Positions 33,841 to 43,583 of a stretch of DNA of 64,000 bases are shown here, piece after piece. Numbering within the stretch: the stretch's first letter is position 1; every line of letters starts with the position of its first letter. The stretch is from Leptospira meyeri (GTDB lineage: Bacteria > Spirochaetota > Leptospiria > Leptospirales > Leptospiraceae): assembly GCF_004368965.1 (NCBI RefSeq), contig NZ_SORO01000001.1:558001-622000 (forward strand). The letters are read 5' to 3'. The translations under genes and the position numbers were made by a program. The notes under the pieces are model-generated. The model was given only the letters and a program-made list of their open reading frames with translations, made no database searches and was not told the DNA's origin.

Positions 33841-36024
33841 TCATGAAATTATCTCTAATGGTGTGTATGCCAATAAGAATTTTTTATCCAAATGAGATCC
33901 AAATCGAACTTCTACTTTTCGATTGTCCCCCGACCCCGAGATGGTTAAAATACGACCTTCTCCATAAACTTTATGCCGCACTTTGGTTCCAACCTGAAAA
34001 TCACCATCGCCAGACTTTGCTAGTACAGTTTCAAATTTCTCTTCTGACTTCTGAAATCTTTCGGCTTTGGGTGAAAACTCTGGTCTCCTGACACCGAAAC
34101 GATTTTCAGTGAATTCTCCCTCAATGAATTGGTTTGGTAGTTCTTCCAAAAATTGAGAAGGCAATCGTGCTTCTACTTCACCAAACTTTCGAGTGAACCG
34201 AGAAAAACTAATTTCTAAATTTTTACGTGCCCGAGTAATTGCTACATAAGCAAGTCTTCTTTCTTCCTCCAAACCATCTGCTGAGTCAATGGATAGAAAA
34301 TGTGGAAAAGTTCCCTCTTCCATCCCTGCCATAAATACATGTTGAAATTCCAGACCTTTTGCATTATGAACAGTCATTAAGATGACATAGTCAGGCAAAT
34401 CTTTTGTGTTCTCTTCACTGGTTATGAGAGATATATTTCCAAGATATTCTTCAAGTGTTGCTTCAGGATTATTTTCTTCAAATTCCTTCAATGCATTCAC
34501 AAATTCGTTTAAATTTGATAACCTAGAAAAGGAATCTTCAGTACCTTCATTTTCTAAAAACTCACGATAACCTGAATGTTCTAAAACATCATAAGCAATT
34601 TCAGAAGGAGTTTTTTTCCCTAAATCTTCCATCGCAGAATCAAACATCCTATATAAGGAAGATAACTTTTGCGAAGTTCCTTTTTTGATTTCAGGTACAG
34701 GTTTCCCCAAACACTCAAATAAAGAAAGACCTTCACTCACGGAATAGGATAATAAACGATTCACTGTTGTATCACCGATACCGCGCGGTGGCGAGTTGAT
34801 GATTCGAAGAAGGGAGGTGGAATCTACTGGATTTACAACTACAGAAAGATATGCGATCAAATCCTTTACTTCTTTTCTGTCAAAAAAACGAAACCCACCA
34901 AAAATTTTATATGGGATTGCTTTTTTTCTCAATGCTTCTTCAAAATAACGAGATTGCGAATTGGTTCGATAAAACACTGCAAAGTTCGAATATTTTTGTC
35001 CCCGTCTAGCATTTGCCTGAATTTTTTGTACGATCCCTTCTGCTTCTTCAATCTCGTTCTGGTAGGAAGTAAGTTTGATTTTATCTCCTGAGGGATTTTC
35101 CGTTCTTAACGTTTTATTTGTTCTTTGTTTATTATTAGAAATTAAAGCTGCAGCCGTTTCAATAATCGTTTTTGTAGAACGATAGTTTTCTTCTAATTTA
35201 ACAACAACTGCTTCCGGGTAATCCTTCTTGAAATTTAGAATATTCGAAATATCTGCACCACGCCAAGAATAGATTGATTGGTCATCATCGCCTACTACAC
35301 AGAGGTTTTTGTGAAAAGAGGAAAGAGACTGTACCAAATGATACTGAATTTTATTGGTATCTTGGTATTCATCAACCATGATGTATTTCCATAACCTTTG
35401 GTATTTTTCCAAAATAACGGGGAAATCACGAAATAAAATGACTGTTTTTAAGATCAAATCACCAAAATCCAAAGCATTCCGTAAATTTTTTCTTTTTTCA
35501 TATTCTAAAAAGACAGAGGCAATTGTTTTAGTATAAGAATCATCTGCTTTTTTTTTGGCATACTCTTCTGCTGTCATAAAAGAATCTTTTGCCGATGAAA
35601 AAATATTAGCAAGACTAGAAGGACGAAACTCCTTAGTGTCCATATCTTTTGACTTTAAGATTTCTTTAATGAGAGACTCTTGCATATCACTGTCATAAAC
35701 AGTAAAATTGTTCCCAAGTCCCAAAACTTTTCCTTCCCGACGTAGCAAATACAAACAAAGAGAATGGAAGGTACGAACGAATGGTTCTGCATTCCCTTCA
35801 GGTAATAAACTTCGGCAACGACTGCGCATTTCCTCAGCAGCCTTATTTGTAAAAGTAACGGCAAGAATTTGATTCGGATAAACCTTATGATTGAGAATGA
35901 GGTTGGCTATTCGGTAAGTAATTACCCTGGTTTTACCTGAACCTGCACCCGCAAGAATCAGGAGAGGTCCATCAACTGTTTCAACAGCTTTTTTCTGTTC
36001 GGAATTAAGCCCAACTAACTCCAC
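33841..36024 (-). CDS. pcrA: UvrD/PcrA-type superfamily 1 DNA helicase
   Basis: 727 residues. Helicase motifs: LNSEQKKAVETVDGPLLILAGAGSGKT (Q motif and Walker A), VDEYQDTN, VVGDDDQSIYSWRGAD, ENYRSTKTI, VHNAKGLEF and YVAITRARKNL. The C-terminal Tudor-like tail (VGTKVRHKVYGEGRIL) is typical of PcrA/UvrD and binds RNA polymerase. Role: 3'-5' helicase in nucleotide excision and mismatch repair. It starts at the base next to the bamA stop. Confidence 0.95.
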   Translation of the reverse strand: MELVGLNSEQKKAVETVDGPLLILAGAGSGKTRVITYRIANLILNHKVYPNQILAVTFTNKAAEEMRSRCRSLLPEGNAEPFVRTFHSLCLYLLRREGKVLGLGNNFTVYDSDMQESLIKEILKSKDMDTKEFRPSSLANIFSSAKDSFMTAEEYAKKKADDSYTKTIASVFLEYEKRKNLRNALDFGDLILKTVILFRDFPVILEKYQRLWKYIMVDEYQDTNKIQYHLVQSLSSFHKNLCVVGDDDQSIYSWRGADISNILNFKKDYPEAVVVKLEENYRSTKTIIETAAALISNNKQRTNKTLRTENPSGDKIKLTSYQNEIEEAEGIVQKIQANARRGQKYSNFAVFYRTNSQSRYFEEALRKKAIPYKIFGGFRFFDRKEVKDLIAYLSVVVNPVDSTSLLRIINSPPRGIGDTTVNRLLSYSVSEGLSLFECLGKPVPEIKKGTSQKLSSLYRMFDSAMEDLGKKTPSEIAYDVLEHSGYREFLENEGTEDSFSRLSNLNEFVNALKEFEENNPEATLEEYLGNISLITSEENTKDLPDYVILMTVHNAKGLEFQHVFMAGMEEGTFPHFLSIDSADGLEEERRLAYVAITRARKNLEISFSRFTRKFGEVEARLPSQFLEELPNQFIEGEFTENRFGVRRPEFSPKAERFQKSEEKFETVLAKSGDGDFQVGTKVRHKVYGEGRILTISGSGDNRKVEVRFGSHLDKKFLLAYTPLEIIS

Positions 36025-38901
36025 TTAGAATCGCATATCTCCAATACCAAAAACGAACTGAAAACTATTATTGTCCGGATATAGACCAAACGGCCTATCT
36101 TCCACACCAGTATAACGAATTCTTTGCGCAAAATACAAACGAAGTGGCAATACAGGAATTTGAATCCTTAATCCGAATCCCCATGAAAATCGGAAGTTTG
36201 ACATGGAAAGGTTTTTACTAGAAAGAACCAAATTACCAGGATCGTTGACAACAAGAGGTGAGTCCGGAAGTTTTTGTCCATAGGAATTATAATTTTCATA
36301 CAGGTACGTTTCAACAGGTTCTTTTGAGCGTTGTGCCTGAACTAATGAATCATAGTTTTTGAAGAACTCTTTTCTTTCTCCCACAGCACGATTAATTTGT
36401 TCATACATTGCACCAGCATCAAAGAAAACAACAAACCAAAGTAACGAAGGTTCGATCGGGAATCGCATTTCAGAAGTAAATAAAACCCGACTGGAAGCAC
36501 CATCCTTCCATTCATCAGGATAATATTTATCATCAAAAAACCAACCACGAAGTGATTCATACCCTCCAAGAAACAATCGGTCTTGGACCTGTATATATGG
36601 GATCCGTTCTTTATCTTGATTTTTATACTTTGGAGTTCTTTCAAATGTAAACACAGAAGAGGTTCTAAATTGTTGGACCACCCGCCATCGCCTAAGTGCA
36701 TTTTTGCGAATGAGGCCAAAAAAAGTATAATCAAACCAAGTATGATAATATTCTAAAATTGGACTGAACTGATCGAAATGACTTTCTCCCCCGAGGAATT
36801 GACCAACATTATCCACGGAAAAAATTAAGTTAAAACCTTGTGTGGAGTTAAAAACGTTATCGCGACTATCATAGGCAATACCGTTGGTTAACTGAGATCG
36901 AAATTGCCAACCACGATCCACTTCTGCTAAAACTTGATCCGATACAAGTGAGGTTGGCCTAGTTGATGCAAAAAAAGACGGGGAATAACGATGGAAGTGA
37001 GTCCAGTTAATGAGAAACCTATGCCCAAGTCCCGCACTCACTCCCACACCAGAACGTTCATAGGAAGCAACTTCTTTAATCCCTTGGTTGTTGTTTTCTG
37101 TAATGGAAGTCGCTCCCACATATAAAGTTCTAGATGAATAAAAAGCAGAAAGAGTCAGCGACCAAGGTTTGTCCATAAACCAAGGTTCCGTCCAAGATAT
37201 TTGCAAATAACGTCGAATTGGACCAAACTCTACCCGACCAGTGATTTGTTGTCCTGAACCATTTAAGTTATTTTCACCTAATTGAGTAAAGATAGAGAAT
37301 CCAGTAATCGTTCCGTATCCTCCTCCCATTGAAACTGTTCCTGTGGGTTGTTCCACAAGTTCAATAATGAGGTTCATTTTAGTTTCATCGGAACCCGGTC
37401 TCATGTTAAAGTTAACTTCTTTAAAATAACCTAAGTTAAAGATACGTTCTCTGGAACGATTGACAAGGGTGGAGTTAAAAAGGTCACCAGGTTTAAAAAG
37501 AAGTTCTCTGCGAACCACGCGATCCTGTGTTTTTTTATTTCCTTTGATAATGATGTTTTCAATGAAAGCTAAGTTGTTTTCACGAATCGTAAAGTCGACA
37601 TGGATGAACTTTTTGCCTCGTAACTTTGGCTCATCTTCATAGATTTTTCTTAATTTCGCTACATTTAGGCGACTGTATTCCTCATTACAATCAAGTGCTG
37701 CATCTGAACTTCCACGTTTATCACAGTTTTCATATCTTGACAAAGACCCATCGCTTAACTCAATTACCTTTCTCCGAGGTATTACCTGCGCAAATAAATA
37801 CCCTTTAGCCGAATAGGCTTCATTAATGGAAGCCCTATCTTTTTGGAACTTTGTTTCATCAAAAACTTCACCCACATCAGCTGGCGCAAATTCAAATTGG
37901 TCTTCTAAATACTTCACAGGGTATACTGGAGCCCATTCTTCTTTTGGAGTTCCAATCGGATTATTCTCTTTGTTTAAAAATTGGGGCATTCCATTGGGAG
38001 CAATTGTCATATCATGACTTGTGGAATACCCGTTATAGAAGTATTGTTCTCCTTCAATTATCTTAAAGTTAACAATCACTACACGTTTGTCTTTTTTCTG
38101 AGGATTTTCCCAACGAATTTCCCAGTTGGTTCCTTCGTTACTAAGTTCCGCATCAACATAACCTCTTGATTTTAGATAAGCAGAAATTTTCTGTTTATCA
38201 GATTCAAAGGCTGATTCTTTAAATACACCTGATTCAATTATCCCACTTTCTTTCAAATCCATGATACCTTGGATATCGTAGGTATCAATTTCGCTATTTC
38301 CAAAGATATTAATTTTACTGACCGGGATTTCTTCACCTTCATCAATAATGAATTTCACCTTTACCGTGTTTGTTTCAGGATTTACTGGTTCTGTTTCAAA
38401 ACGTACATATGCTAAAAAGAAACCTTCATCCCGGTATTTTTTCAAAATTACCTCTTTGGATAGAGTCACTTTTTTCGGAGTGATCACCTCGTTTTCTTTT
38501 AGCGGAATTTTATCACGTAAATCAGAAGGAAATACTTCATCAGCACCGATAAAGTCAATGTCCTTTACACGAGGTCGTTCTTTTACAACAACAAGGATTT
38601 TAACTCCTTCTCCGTCAGCCTCACCTTGGATGTCGATATGATAAAAGAACCCGGAAACAAAAAGAGCACGCATGTCTGCGTTTAAAAGACCTTGCGACAA
38701 TTGCATCCCAGGGCGCATGTCCATTAAATCCAAAATGTCATCGGAAGAAGTATTGATATTCCCCTTAAACTCAATCTTGGTGATGACTTTATCTATAAAT
38801 ACTGAGCGGTTCGACCAAAGGGAAACCCACTCTGCCGAAACTAGTAAAAGGAGAGATAAAACAAAAAAACTAATAAATTTTATTTTCTTTCGAATATTCA
38901 A
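36025..38901 (-). CDS. bamA: Outer-membrane assembly protein BamA with POTRA insertions
   Basis: 958 residues against about 810 in E. coli. N-terminal signal segment (FISFFVLSLLLLVSA), POTRA domains at roughly 37-110, 111-190, 191-283, a fourth that is stretched by insertions (about 295-340 and 380-430, the second with Cys393 and Cys405), and POTRA5 at 446-518. The barrel runs from about 520 to the end, with the conserved loop-6 region GGYESLRGWFFDD and a long polar insert near 830-890. The chain ends in Phe as outer-membrane barrels do. It inserts beta-barrel proteins into the outer membrane. Confidence 0.94.
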   Translation of the reverse strand: MNIRKKIKFISFFVLSLLLLVSAEWVSLWSNRSVFIDKVITKIEFKGNINTSSDDILDLMDMRPGMQLSQGLLNADMRALFVSGFFYHIDIQGEADGEGVKILVVVKERPRVKDIDFIGADEVFPSDLRDKIPLKENEVITPKKVTLSKEVILKKYRDEGFFLAYVRFETEPVNPETNTVKVKFIIDEGEEIPVSKINIFGNSEIDTYDIQGIMDLKESGIIESGVFKESAFESDKQKISAYLKSRGYVDAELSNEGTNWEIRWENPQKKDKRVVIVNFKIIEGEQYFYNGYSTSHDMTIAPNGMPQFLNKENNPIGTPKEEWAPVYPVKYLEDQFEFAPADVGEVFDETKFQKDRASINEAYSAKGYLFAQVIPRRKVIELSDGSLSRYENCDKRGSSDAALDCNEEYSRLNVAKLRKIYEDEPKLRGKKFIHVDFTIRENNLAFIENIIIKGNKKTQDRVVRRELLFKPGDLFNSTLVNRSRERIFNLGYFKEVNFNMRPGSDETKMNLIIELVEQPTGTVSMGGGYGTITGFSIFTQLGENNLNGSGQQITGRVEFGPIRRYLQISWTEPWFMDKPWSLTLSAFYSSRTLYVGATSITENNNQGIKEVASYERSGVGVSAGLGHRFLINWTHFHRYSPSFFASTRPTSLVSDQVLAEVDRGWQFRSQLTNGIAYDSRDNVFNSTQGFNLIFSVDNVGQFLGGESHFDQFSPILEYYHTWFDYTFFGLIRKNALRRWRVVQQFRTSSVFTFERTPKYKNQDKERIPYIQVQDRLFLGGYESLRGWFFDDKYYPDEWKDGASSRVLFTSEMRFPIEPSLLWFVVFFDAGAMYEQINRAVGERKEFFKNYDSLVQAQRSKEPVETYLYENYNSYGQKLPDSPLVVNDPGNLVLSSKNLSMSNFRFSWGFGLRIQIPVLPLRLYFAQRIRYTGVEDRPFGLYPDNNSFQFVFGIGDMRF

Positions 38902-38905
38902 AAAA

Positions 38906-39337
38906 TCACTTAGATGTGCCTTTTACCATAGCAAGATTAAAGCGACTAACACCCGCAGCATTCACTGCATCGATTACCTTAACCACAACCTGGTAAGACG
39001 CACCACCATCTCCACGAATAATGACTTTATTTTTTTTAGGGTCTCTTTCCTTTTCAGGACCTAGGAAACCATTGATTTTTTCAGTTAGTCCCTCAAGTGG
39101 AACTGGTTCCGAATTTTGATCCAAATAAATTTTCCCTTGTTTGTCTACAGTGATGACAAGTTCATCTTTTTGTTTTTCTTTAGCCACACTGGATGAACGA
39201 GGTAATTCTACTTTCAATGCAGTGTTTTTTTCTAAAGTTGCATTCATCAAAAAGTAAATCACTATAAAGGAAATAACATCGATAAGCGGTGCAAGTTCGA
39301 TGTTATTAAATGATTTTTGCGTTTTGCGAAATTTCAT
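38906..39337 (-). CDS. exbD: ExbD/TolR family protein
   Basis: 143 residues. An N-terminal cytoplasmic stub ([26 protein letters not shown]) contains the membrane helix with the conserved proton-carrying Asp in LIDV, followed by a periplasmic domain with [25 protein letters not shown]. Forms the proton channel of TonB or Tol energisers with ExbB. The gene lies between exbB and bamA and no tonB is seen here. Confidence 0.92.
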   Translation of the reverse strand: MKFRKTQKSFNNIELAPLIDVISFIVIYFLMNATLEKNTALKVELPRSSSVAKEKQKDELVITVDKQGKIYLDQNSEPVPLEGLTEKINGFLGPEKERDPKKNKVIIRGDGGASYQVVVKVIDAVNAAGVSRFNLAMVKGTSK

Positions 39338-39343
39338 TTAGGT

Positions 39344-39961
39344 TTATCGTTTGTTTAGGTGAGGTAACACCAAATCTGTTACGTTTTCCATTTCTGTGAT
39401 TCTTTCCTCTTTCATTCGAGAGAAAAGATTATAAAAAATGTAAGCAGGAATCGCAATTCCAAGTCCCATCGCCGTCGTAATCAAAGCTTCAGAAATACCA
39501 ACTTCTGCACCTTGGGTTCCAGCTCCTTCGGCAAAGGACCGAACAATTCCAATGACCGTTCCAAGAACTCCGAGTAATGGTGCAATGGTGGCAATGGTTC
39601 CAAGACCAGTTAAATAACGTTCCATCAAATAAATTTGTCTGAAACCTTCTTGGCGAATGTCTTCTTCCCAGAACTGAACCCCTCGACGTTTAAGATCAAA
39701 TGCCATACGCAAGAGAACTGCAGCCGGTGATTGAACATCTTGGCCCAAAACATCCTTTGCTTCGTCCCATTTTTGTTCACGAGCCAATTCCCTAACACGT
39801 CGGAAATGGTCTTGTGGGATCGCTTTTAATCTCCAATAGTAAACAAGTCGTTCCACGATGATGGTGAAACCGACAATAGAAACGAAGATGATTAAAATGG
39901 GTATGGTCTGTGGTGGAACCGAGGAAATGATTGAATCTGATTTAGCGAAAGGAAAAAACAT
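39344..39961 (-). CDS. exbB: MotA/TolQ/ExbB proton channel protein
   Basis: 205 residues with three hydrophobic segments (about 18-38, 115-140 and 160-182). The core GLGTIATIAPLLGVLGTVIGIVRSF and ALITTAMGLGIAIPAYIFYNLF are diagnostic for TolQ/ExbB. It pairs with ExbD, six bases downstream, to couple proton flow to outer-membrane transport or envelope constriction. Next to bamA this may serve envelope maintenance; TonB or Tol assignment is not possible from the window. Confidence 0.92.
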   Translation of the reverse strand: MFFPFAKSDSIISSVPPQTIPILIIFVSIVGFTIIVERLVYYWRLKAIPQDHFRRVRELAREQKWDEAKDVLGQDVQSPAAVLLRMAFDLKRRGVQFWEEDIRQEGFRQIYLMERYLTGLGTIATIAPLLGVLGTVIGIVRSFAEGAGTQGAEVGISEALITTAMGLGIAIPAYIFYNLFSRMKEERITEMENVTDLVLPHLNKR

Positions 39962-40036
39962 GAATGAGACCCCATTGAAGGATTACGAATAGAGTTTTCA
40001 GTCTTCCCTTTTTCGCCAAATACTATTTTTAGACGG

Positions 40037-41746
40037 CTAACCTGCTTTTTTCATCAAAAGATCTGTAGCCGCTTTCAAGACTGCTGATGTCACTTGTTTG
40101 CCGCCAATCATACGTGCGAGCTCCCTTTTTCGTTCTTCAAAATCCAAAACAGAAGCAGAAGAGACCGTTCGACCACCTTCTTGACGTTTTTCGATCTTAA
40201 TTTGGTGGTCCCCTGAAGCTGCTACCTGTTGGGTGTGCGTAATCAGAAGAATTTGAGAGTTCTTTGCTAGTTTTTTGAGCTTTACTGCCATTGCTTCTGC
40301 CGCTTCCCCACCAAGACCAGTGTCAACCTCGTCAAGTACCAACATCTGGGGCGAAGGTGCCTGTTTTCCGAGAACACTCCGAAGGGCCAGCATGACCCGA
40401 GACAATTCTCCCCCAGAAGCCACTTTTCGTAGGGGTCTTGGCTTTTCGCCTGGATTGGCACTAAAGTAAAACTCAATTTGGTCAAGTCCTGACTCTGAAA
40501 GGAAATAAGACTTAGAGCCCTCTTCCACTTCTCCCTCAGGATTCTCTTCCCAACGAAGGACGACTTGGAGTTTTCCACCTTCCAGTCCTAAATCCACCAT
40601 TTCCTTTTGGACTTCTTCTTCAAACTGGGAAATGACATTACGACGTAACTTAGACAATTGAAATCCAAGTTCCTTCATCTCGTTTAAACATTGGTCCTTT
40701 TTGATTCGTAAAAAATCTTCGTCGCCAGCCTGTTCATTCCAACGTTCGAGTTCTGATTTTTTTTCTTCGAGAAGAAGATTGATTTCCGCTAAACTAACAT
40801 TGTATTTTTTCTTCAATTTTTTAATATCTTGTAGTCTGGACTGCACCATATCCAATCTTTCGGGACTAAAAAATAACTCTTCTTCTTCTTCACGAATGAC
40901 AGACTTAAGCGATTTTAATCTGTCATAGACTTCTTCCCATTCTTCTAACATTTCCTTTTTTTCAGGAATTAAAATGGAAATTTTTTGAATGGCATGAATG
41001 AGGGTGGGGAAAACTTTTAAAATCGAATTCTCTTTTTCAGTCAATTCCTCTAACACCAAACGGTAGTTTTCTGCAAGTTTTTCACCATTTGCCAAAAGAG
41101 ATTCTTCTGTTGTTAAACTTTCATCCTCACCTTCTTTTGGAGAAATGGATTCAATCTCTTCAATTTCATATTCCAAAATTTCTTTTCGTTTGATCATGGA
41201 ACGCCTTGTTTCTTCGAAATCGGTGAGTTTTTGTTTCCAATGGCGGTATTGTTGTAAAGCGGATTTGAATTTAAATTTAAGAGACTCCAAATTGCCAAAA
41301 CGGTCAAGAAACTCCAATTGGTTTGATTTTTCCAATAAGAAGAGTTGTTCATTTTGGGAATGGATCTCCGCCATGGTTTTTCCAAGTTCTCGTAAATGAG
41401 TGGTGGAAGCGAGGCTCTCGCCGATTTTTACTCGTGCCTTTCCATCCTTCATCAGTTCCTTTGTAATGATAATCTCATCTCCCGTATAACGGAAACCTTG
41501 CTCCATCAAATAGTCTTTTGCTAAGTTTTGTCCGGTCAAAGAAAGAACAGCCTGCAAAGAATACCGATCCTTTCCTTGCCGGATATTGGCTGTAGAACAA
41601 CGGCCACCAAACAAAGACGCCAACGCATCGAAAATTAAGGATTTTCCGGCACCAGATTCGCCAGTGAAGACAGAGAGACCATCCGCAAGAGAAAGTTCCA
41701 GGGATTCGAAGAGGGCAAAATCTTTAATTTTCAAATGTGTAATCAT
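40037..41746 (-). CDS. recN: DNA repair protein RecN
   Basis: 569 residues, SMC-like. Walker A SGESGAGKSLIFDA near the N-terminus, two long coiled-coil arms between about 160 and 370, and the C-terminal ATPase half with KVASGGELSRVMLALR and LVLDEVDTGLGGEAA. RecN holds broken ends together during double-strand break repair and is a classic SOS gene. The ATG follows AGGAG by six bases, and a LexA-like site lies immediately upstream. Confidence 0.96.
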   Translation of the reverse strand: MITHLKIKDFALFESLELSLADGLSVFTGESGAGKSLIFDALASLFGGRCSTANIRQGKDRYSLQAVLSLTGQNLAKDYLMEQGFRYTGDEIIITKELMKDGKARVKIGESLASTTHLRELGKTMAEIHSQNEQLFLLEKSNQLEFLDRFGNLESLKFKFKSALQQYRHWKQKLTDFEETRRSMIKRKEILEYEIEEIESISPKEGEDESLTTEESLLANGEKLAENYRLVLEELTEKENSILKVFPTLIHAIQKISILIPEKKEMLEEWEEVYDRLKSLKSVIREEEEELFFSPERLDMVQSRLQDIKKLKKKYNVSLAEINLLLEEKKSELERWNEQAGDEDFLRIKKDQCLNEMKELGFQLSKLRRNVISQFEEEVQKEMVDLGLEGGKLQVVLRWEENPEGEVEEGSKSYFLSESGLDQIEFYFSANPGEKPRPLRKVASGGELSRVMLALRSVLGKQAPSPQMLVLDEVDTGLGGEAAEAMAVKLKKLAKNSQILLITHTQQVAASGDHQIKIEKRQEGGRTVSSASVLDFEERKRELARMIGGKQVTSAVLKAATDLLMKKAG

Positions 41747-41754
41747 ATAGACTC

Positions 41755-41773
41755 CTGTTTGCTATACATACAG
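41755..41773 (-). promoter_or_regulatory. Possible LexA (SOS) operator upstream of recN
   Basis: The 19 bases form an imperfect palindrome CTGT...ACAG whose core reads TTTG-N5-CATA on the plus strand. The Leptospira LexA site described for L. interrogans is TTTG-N5-CAAA, so there is one mismatch. It sits 9 bases from the recN start and overlaps its leader. Context (recN) favours it; sequence alone is weak. Confidence 0.4.
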
Positions 41774-41876
41774 TTACTACTTAACAAAAATATAGTCAAT
41801 GAAATTTTTTAGAATTGGGCAAAAAACGAAATTTCTCTCTTTTTCCAATCTGAAACTCTGGTGGAAAGGACACTAT

Positions 41877-43583
41877 ATGAAAGATTTAGAAGGAAAAATT
41901 CACCTAGTTTCTAGCCTTCCCTTGTTCCGAGGCCTTTCACGAAAAGAAAAGGTTTGGGTGGCAGAATCCGTTCATATTGTCGAAGCAGAAAGAGAAGAAA
42001 CACTATTTACGGCGGGTGACTCGGACCGAAGTTTATTTTTGATTCTTTCTGGTGGGATCAAACTTTTCCTCCCCAAAAAAGGGGAAGTGAAAAGAGAGGA
42101 GGAGGTTCAATACCTCAAAAAAGGAGAGTATTTTGGAATCCAATCCTTACTAACAGGAGAAAAACACAGCCATACAGCCGTTACCGTTAGTGAATCAAGA
42201 TTTCTTGTTCTATCCCAATCAGGTTTCCAAAAGTTAATCCAAAAAATCCCTTATCTTTCTATTACGTTTTCAAAAATGTTAACAAAATCGTTGCGAAGTG
42301 AACTTCTCGGAGGACGAGAATTCTTTCGTAACTCAGTGGTTTGCCTTGTTCATTCGGATCCAATTGCTAAAGATCGAATAGCGAAGGAACTTGTGCAAAC
42401 CATTGAAAAAGAATCTGGAAAAAAATCGGTTATCCTGCATTTCCAACAAAATGGCCAAGCGGAGAACCTTTATGTGAAATCATATAAATTTAAAGATTCA
42501 GATTCAATCAAAGAGACACTTGGAAAACATTATGCGAGTCATTCCTTTATTTTTTTAGAAGTTTTTCCGGAAACAGATGAAGAGCTAAAACGTCTGTTAA
42601 TTGATGAAGCCGACCATATTGAAAACTTTGTATCTTTAGAAAAAAAAATAAATCTCTGCGATTCAATAACGAAAGAGTCGAAAGAAAACGAAATCCTTTA
42701 TCACGAAACAAATATCAAAGATATTTTAGACCACGGGAAATGGGAAATTTTTATTCGAAGAAAAGCCAGAGAACTTTCTGGCGTAGAAATGGGTGTGGCC
42801 CTTGGCGGAGGTGCTGCCTTGGGTCTTGCGCAGGTTGGGATCATGAAAGTGTTGGAGGAGGAAGGAATCATTCCGGACATGATAGCAGGAACCAGTATCG
42901 GTGCTATCATTGGTGCTTTCTTCGCCAGCGGTCTTGGTTACAAAGGAATCTTACCGCTGCTTGGTGAGATTGATAGTATTTTTAAAATGTTCAAATTGGT
43001 AGATTTGTCTTTTCCTGGACAAGGCCTTCTTCATGGAAAACATGTCCGTTCCCTTCTTGAAAAGTATTTGGGAGATCTTTATTTTGAAGATTTACCGATC
43101 AAACTCAGGCTCATCAGTTGCGATATTTCGACAAGACAAGAAATTGTTCTTTCTGAAGGTAAGGTTTTGGATGCAGTGATGTCGAGTATTTCGATCCCTG
43201 GCGTATTTGTACCCCAACCCCAGGAAAATGGAAAAACGTATGTGGATGGAGGGATCGTCAATCCACTTCCCGTTTCTGCCTTAACCCATGAAGGTGTGGG
43301 GAAGATCATCGCTATCAATTCAATGCCTAGTTCGAAAGATGAAATGAAAACAAACAAACTTTTGAATTTGAATGTATTGGATATCATTGTGAATAGTTTG
43401 TATTCTTTGCAATACCGTATTGGAAAGTATAGTGCTCAGGAAGCTGATGTGTATCTAAATCCAATCTTACCAAACTCCAATTGGTTTGAATTCTGGCGGA
43501 GTGCGGAGTTCATCCAACTAGGGGAAACCGTGGCAAAAAGTTCCCTAGATGAAATCAAACAGTTGTTTAGCGAAAAAAACTAA
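41877..43583 (+). CDS. Cyclic-nucleotide-binding patatin-like phospholipase (NTE/RssA type)
   Basis: 568 residues from the ATG at 41877, chosen for GGAAAGGA just upstream; an ATG at 41799 has none. The N-terminal third is a cNMP-binding-type beta-roll (LPLFRGLSRKEKVWVAE; LFLILSGGIKLFL; KKGEYFGIQSLLTGE). The C-terminal half is a patatin domain: oxyanion loop GGGAALGLAQVG, nucleophile elbow GTSIGA, SSISIPGVF and the catalytic Asp in VDGGIVNPLP. This resembles neuropathy-target-esterase proteins that hydrolyse lysophospholipids. The middle section (about 150-320) is divergent. Its stop overlaps the convergent gene by four bases. Confidence 0.9.
   Translation: MKDLEGKIHLVSSLPLFRGLSRKEKVWVAESVHIVEAEREETLFTAGDSDRSLFLILSGGIKLFLPKKGEVKREEEVQYLKKGEYFGIQSLLTGEKHSHTAVTVSESRFLVLSQSGFQKLIQKIPYLSITFSKMLTKSLRSELLGGREFFRNSVVCLVHSDPIAKDRIAKELVQTIEKESGKKSVILHFQQNGQAENLYVKSYKFKDSDSIKETLGKHYASHSFIFLEVFPETDEELKRLLIDEADHIENFVSLEKKINLCDSITKESKENEILYHETNIKDILDHGKWEIFIRRKARELSGVEMGVALGGGAALGLAQVGIMKVLEEEGIIPDMIAGTSIGAIIGAFFASGLGYKGILPLLGEIDSIFKMFKLVDLSFPGQGLLHGKHVRSLLEKYLGDLYFEDLPIKLRLISCDISTRQEIVLSEGKVLDAVMSSISIPGVFVPQPQENGKTYVDGGIVNPLPVSALTHEGVGKIIAINSMPSSKDEMKTNKLLNLNVLDIIVNSLYSLQYRIGKYSAQEADVYLNPILPNSNWFEFWRSAEFIQLGETVAKSSLDEIKQLFSEKN

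Noticed and set aside
41755..41773. E. coli-type LexA box upstream of recN
   Set aside because: CTGT and ACAG are present but 11 bases apart rather than 8, so it is not the enterobacterial consensus; only the Leptospira-type reading is kept as a candidate.
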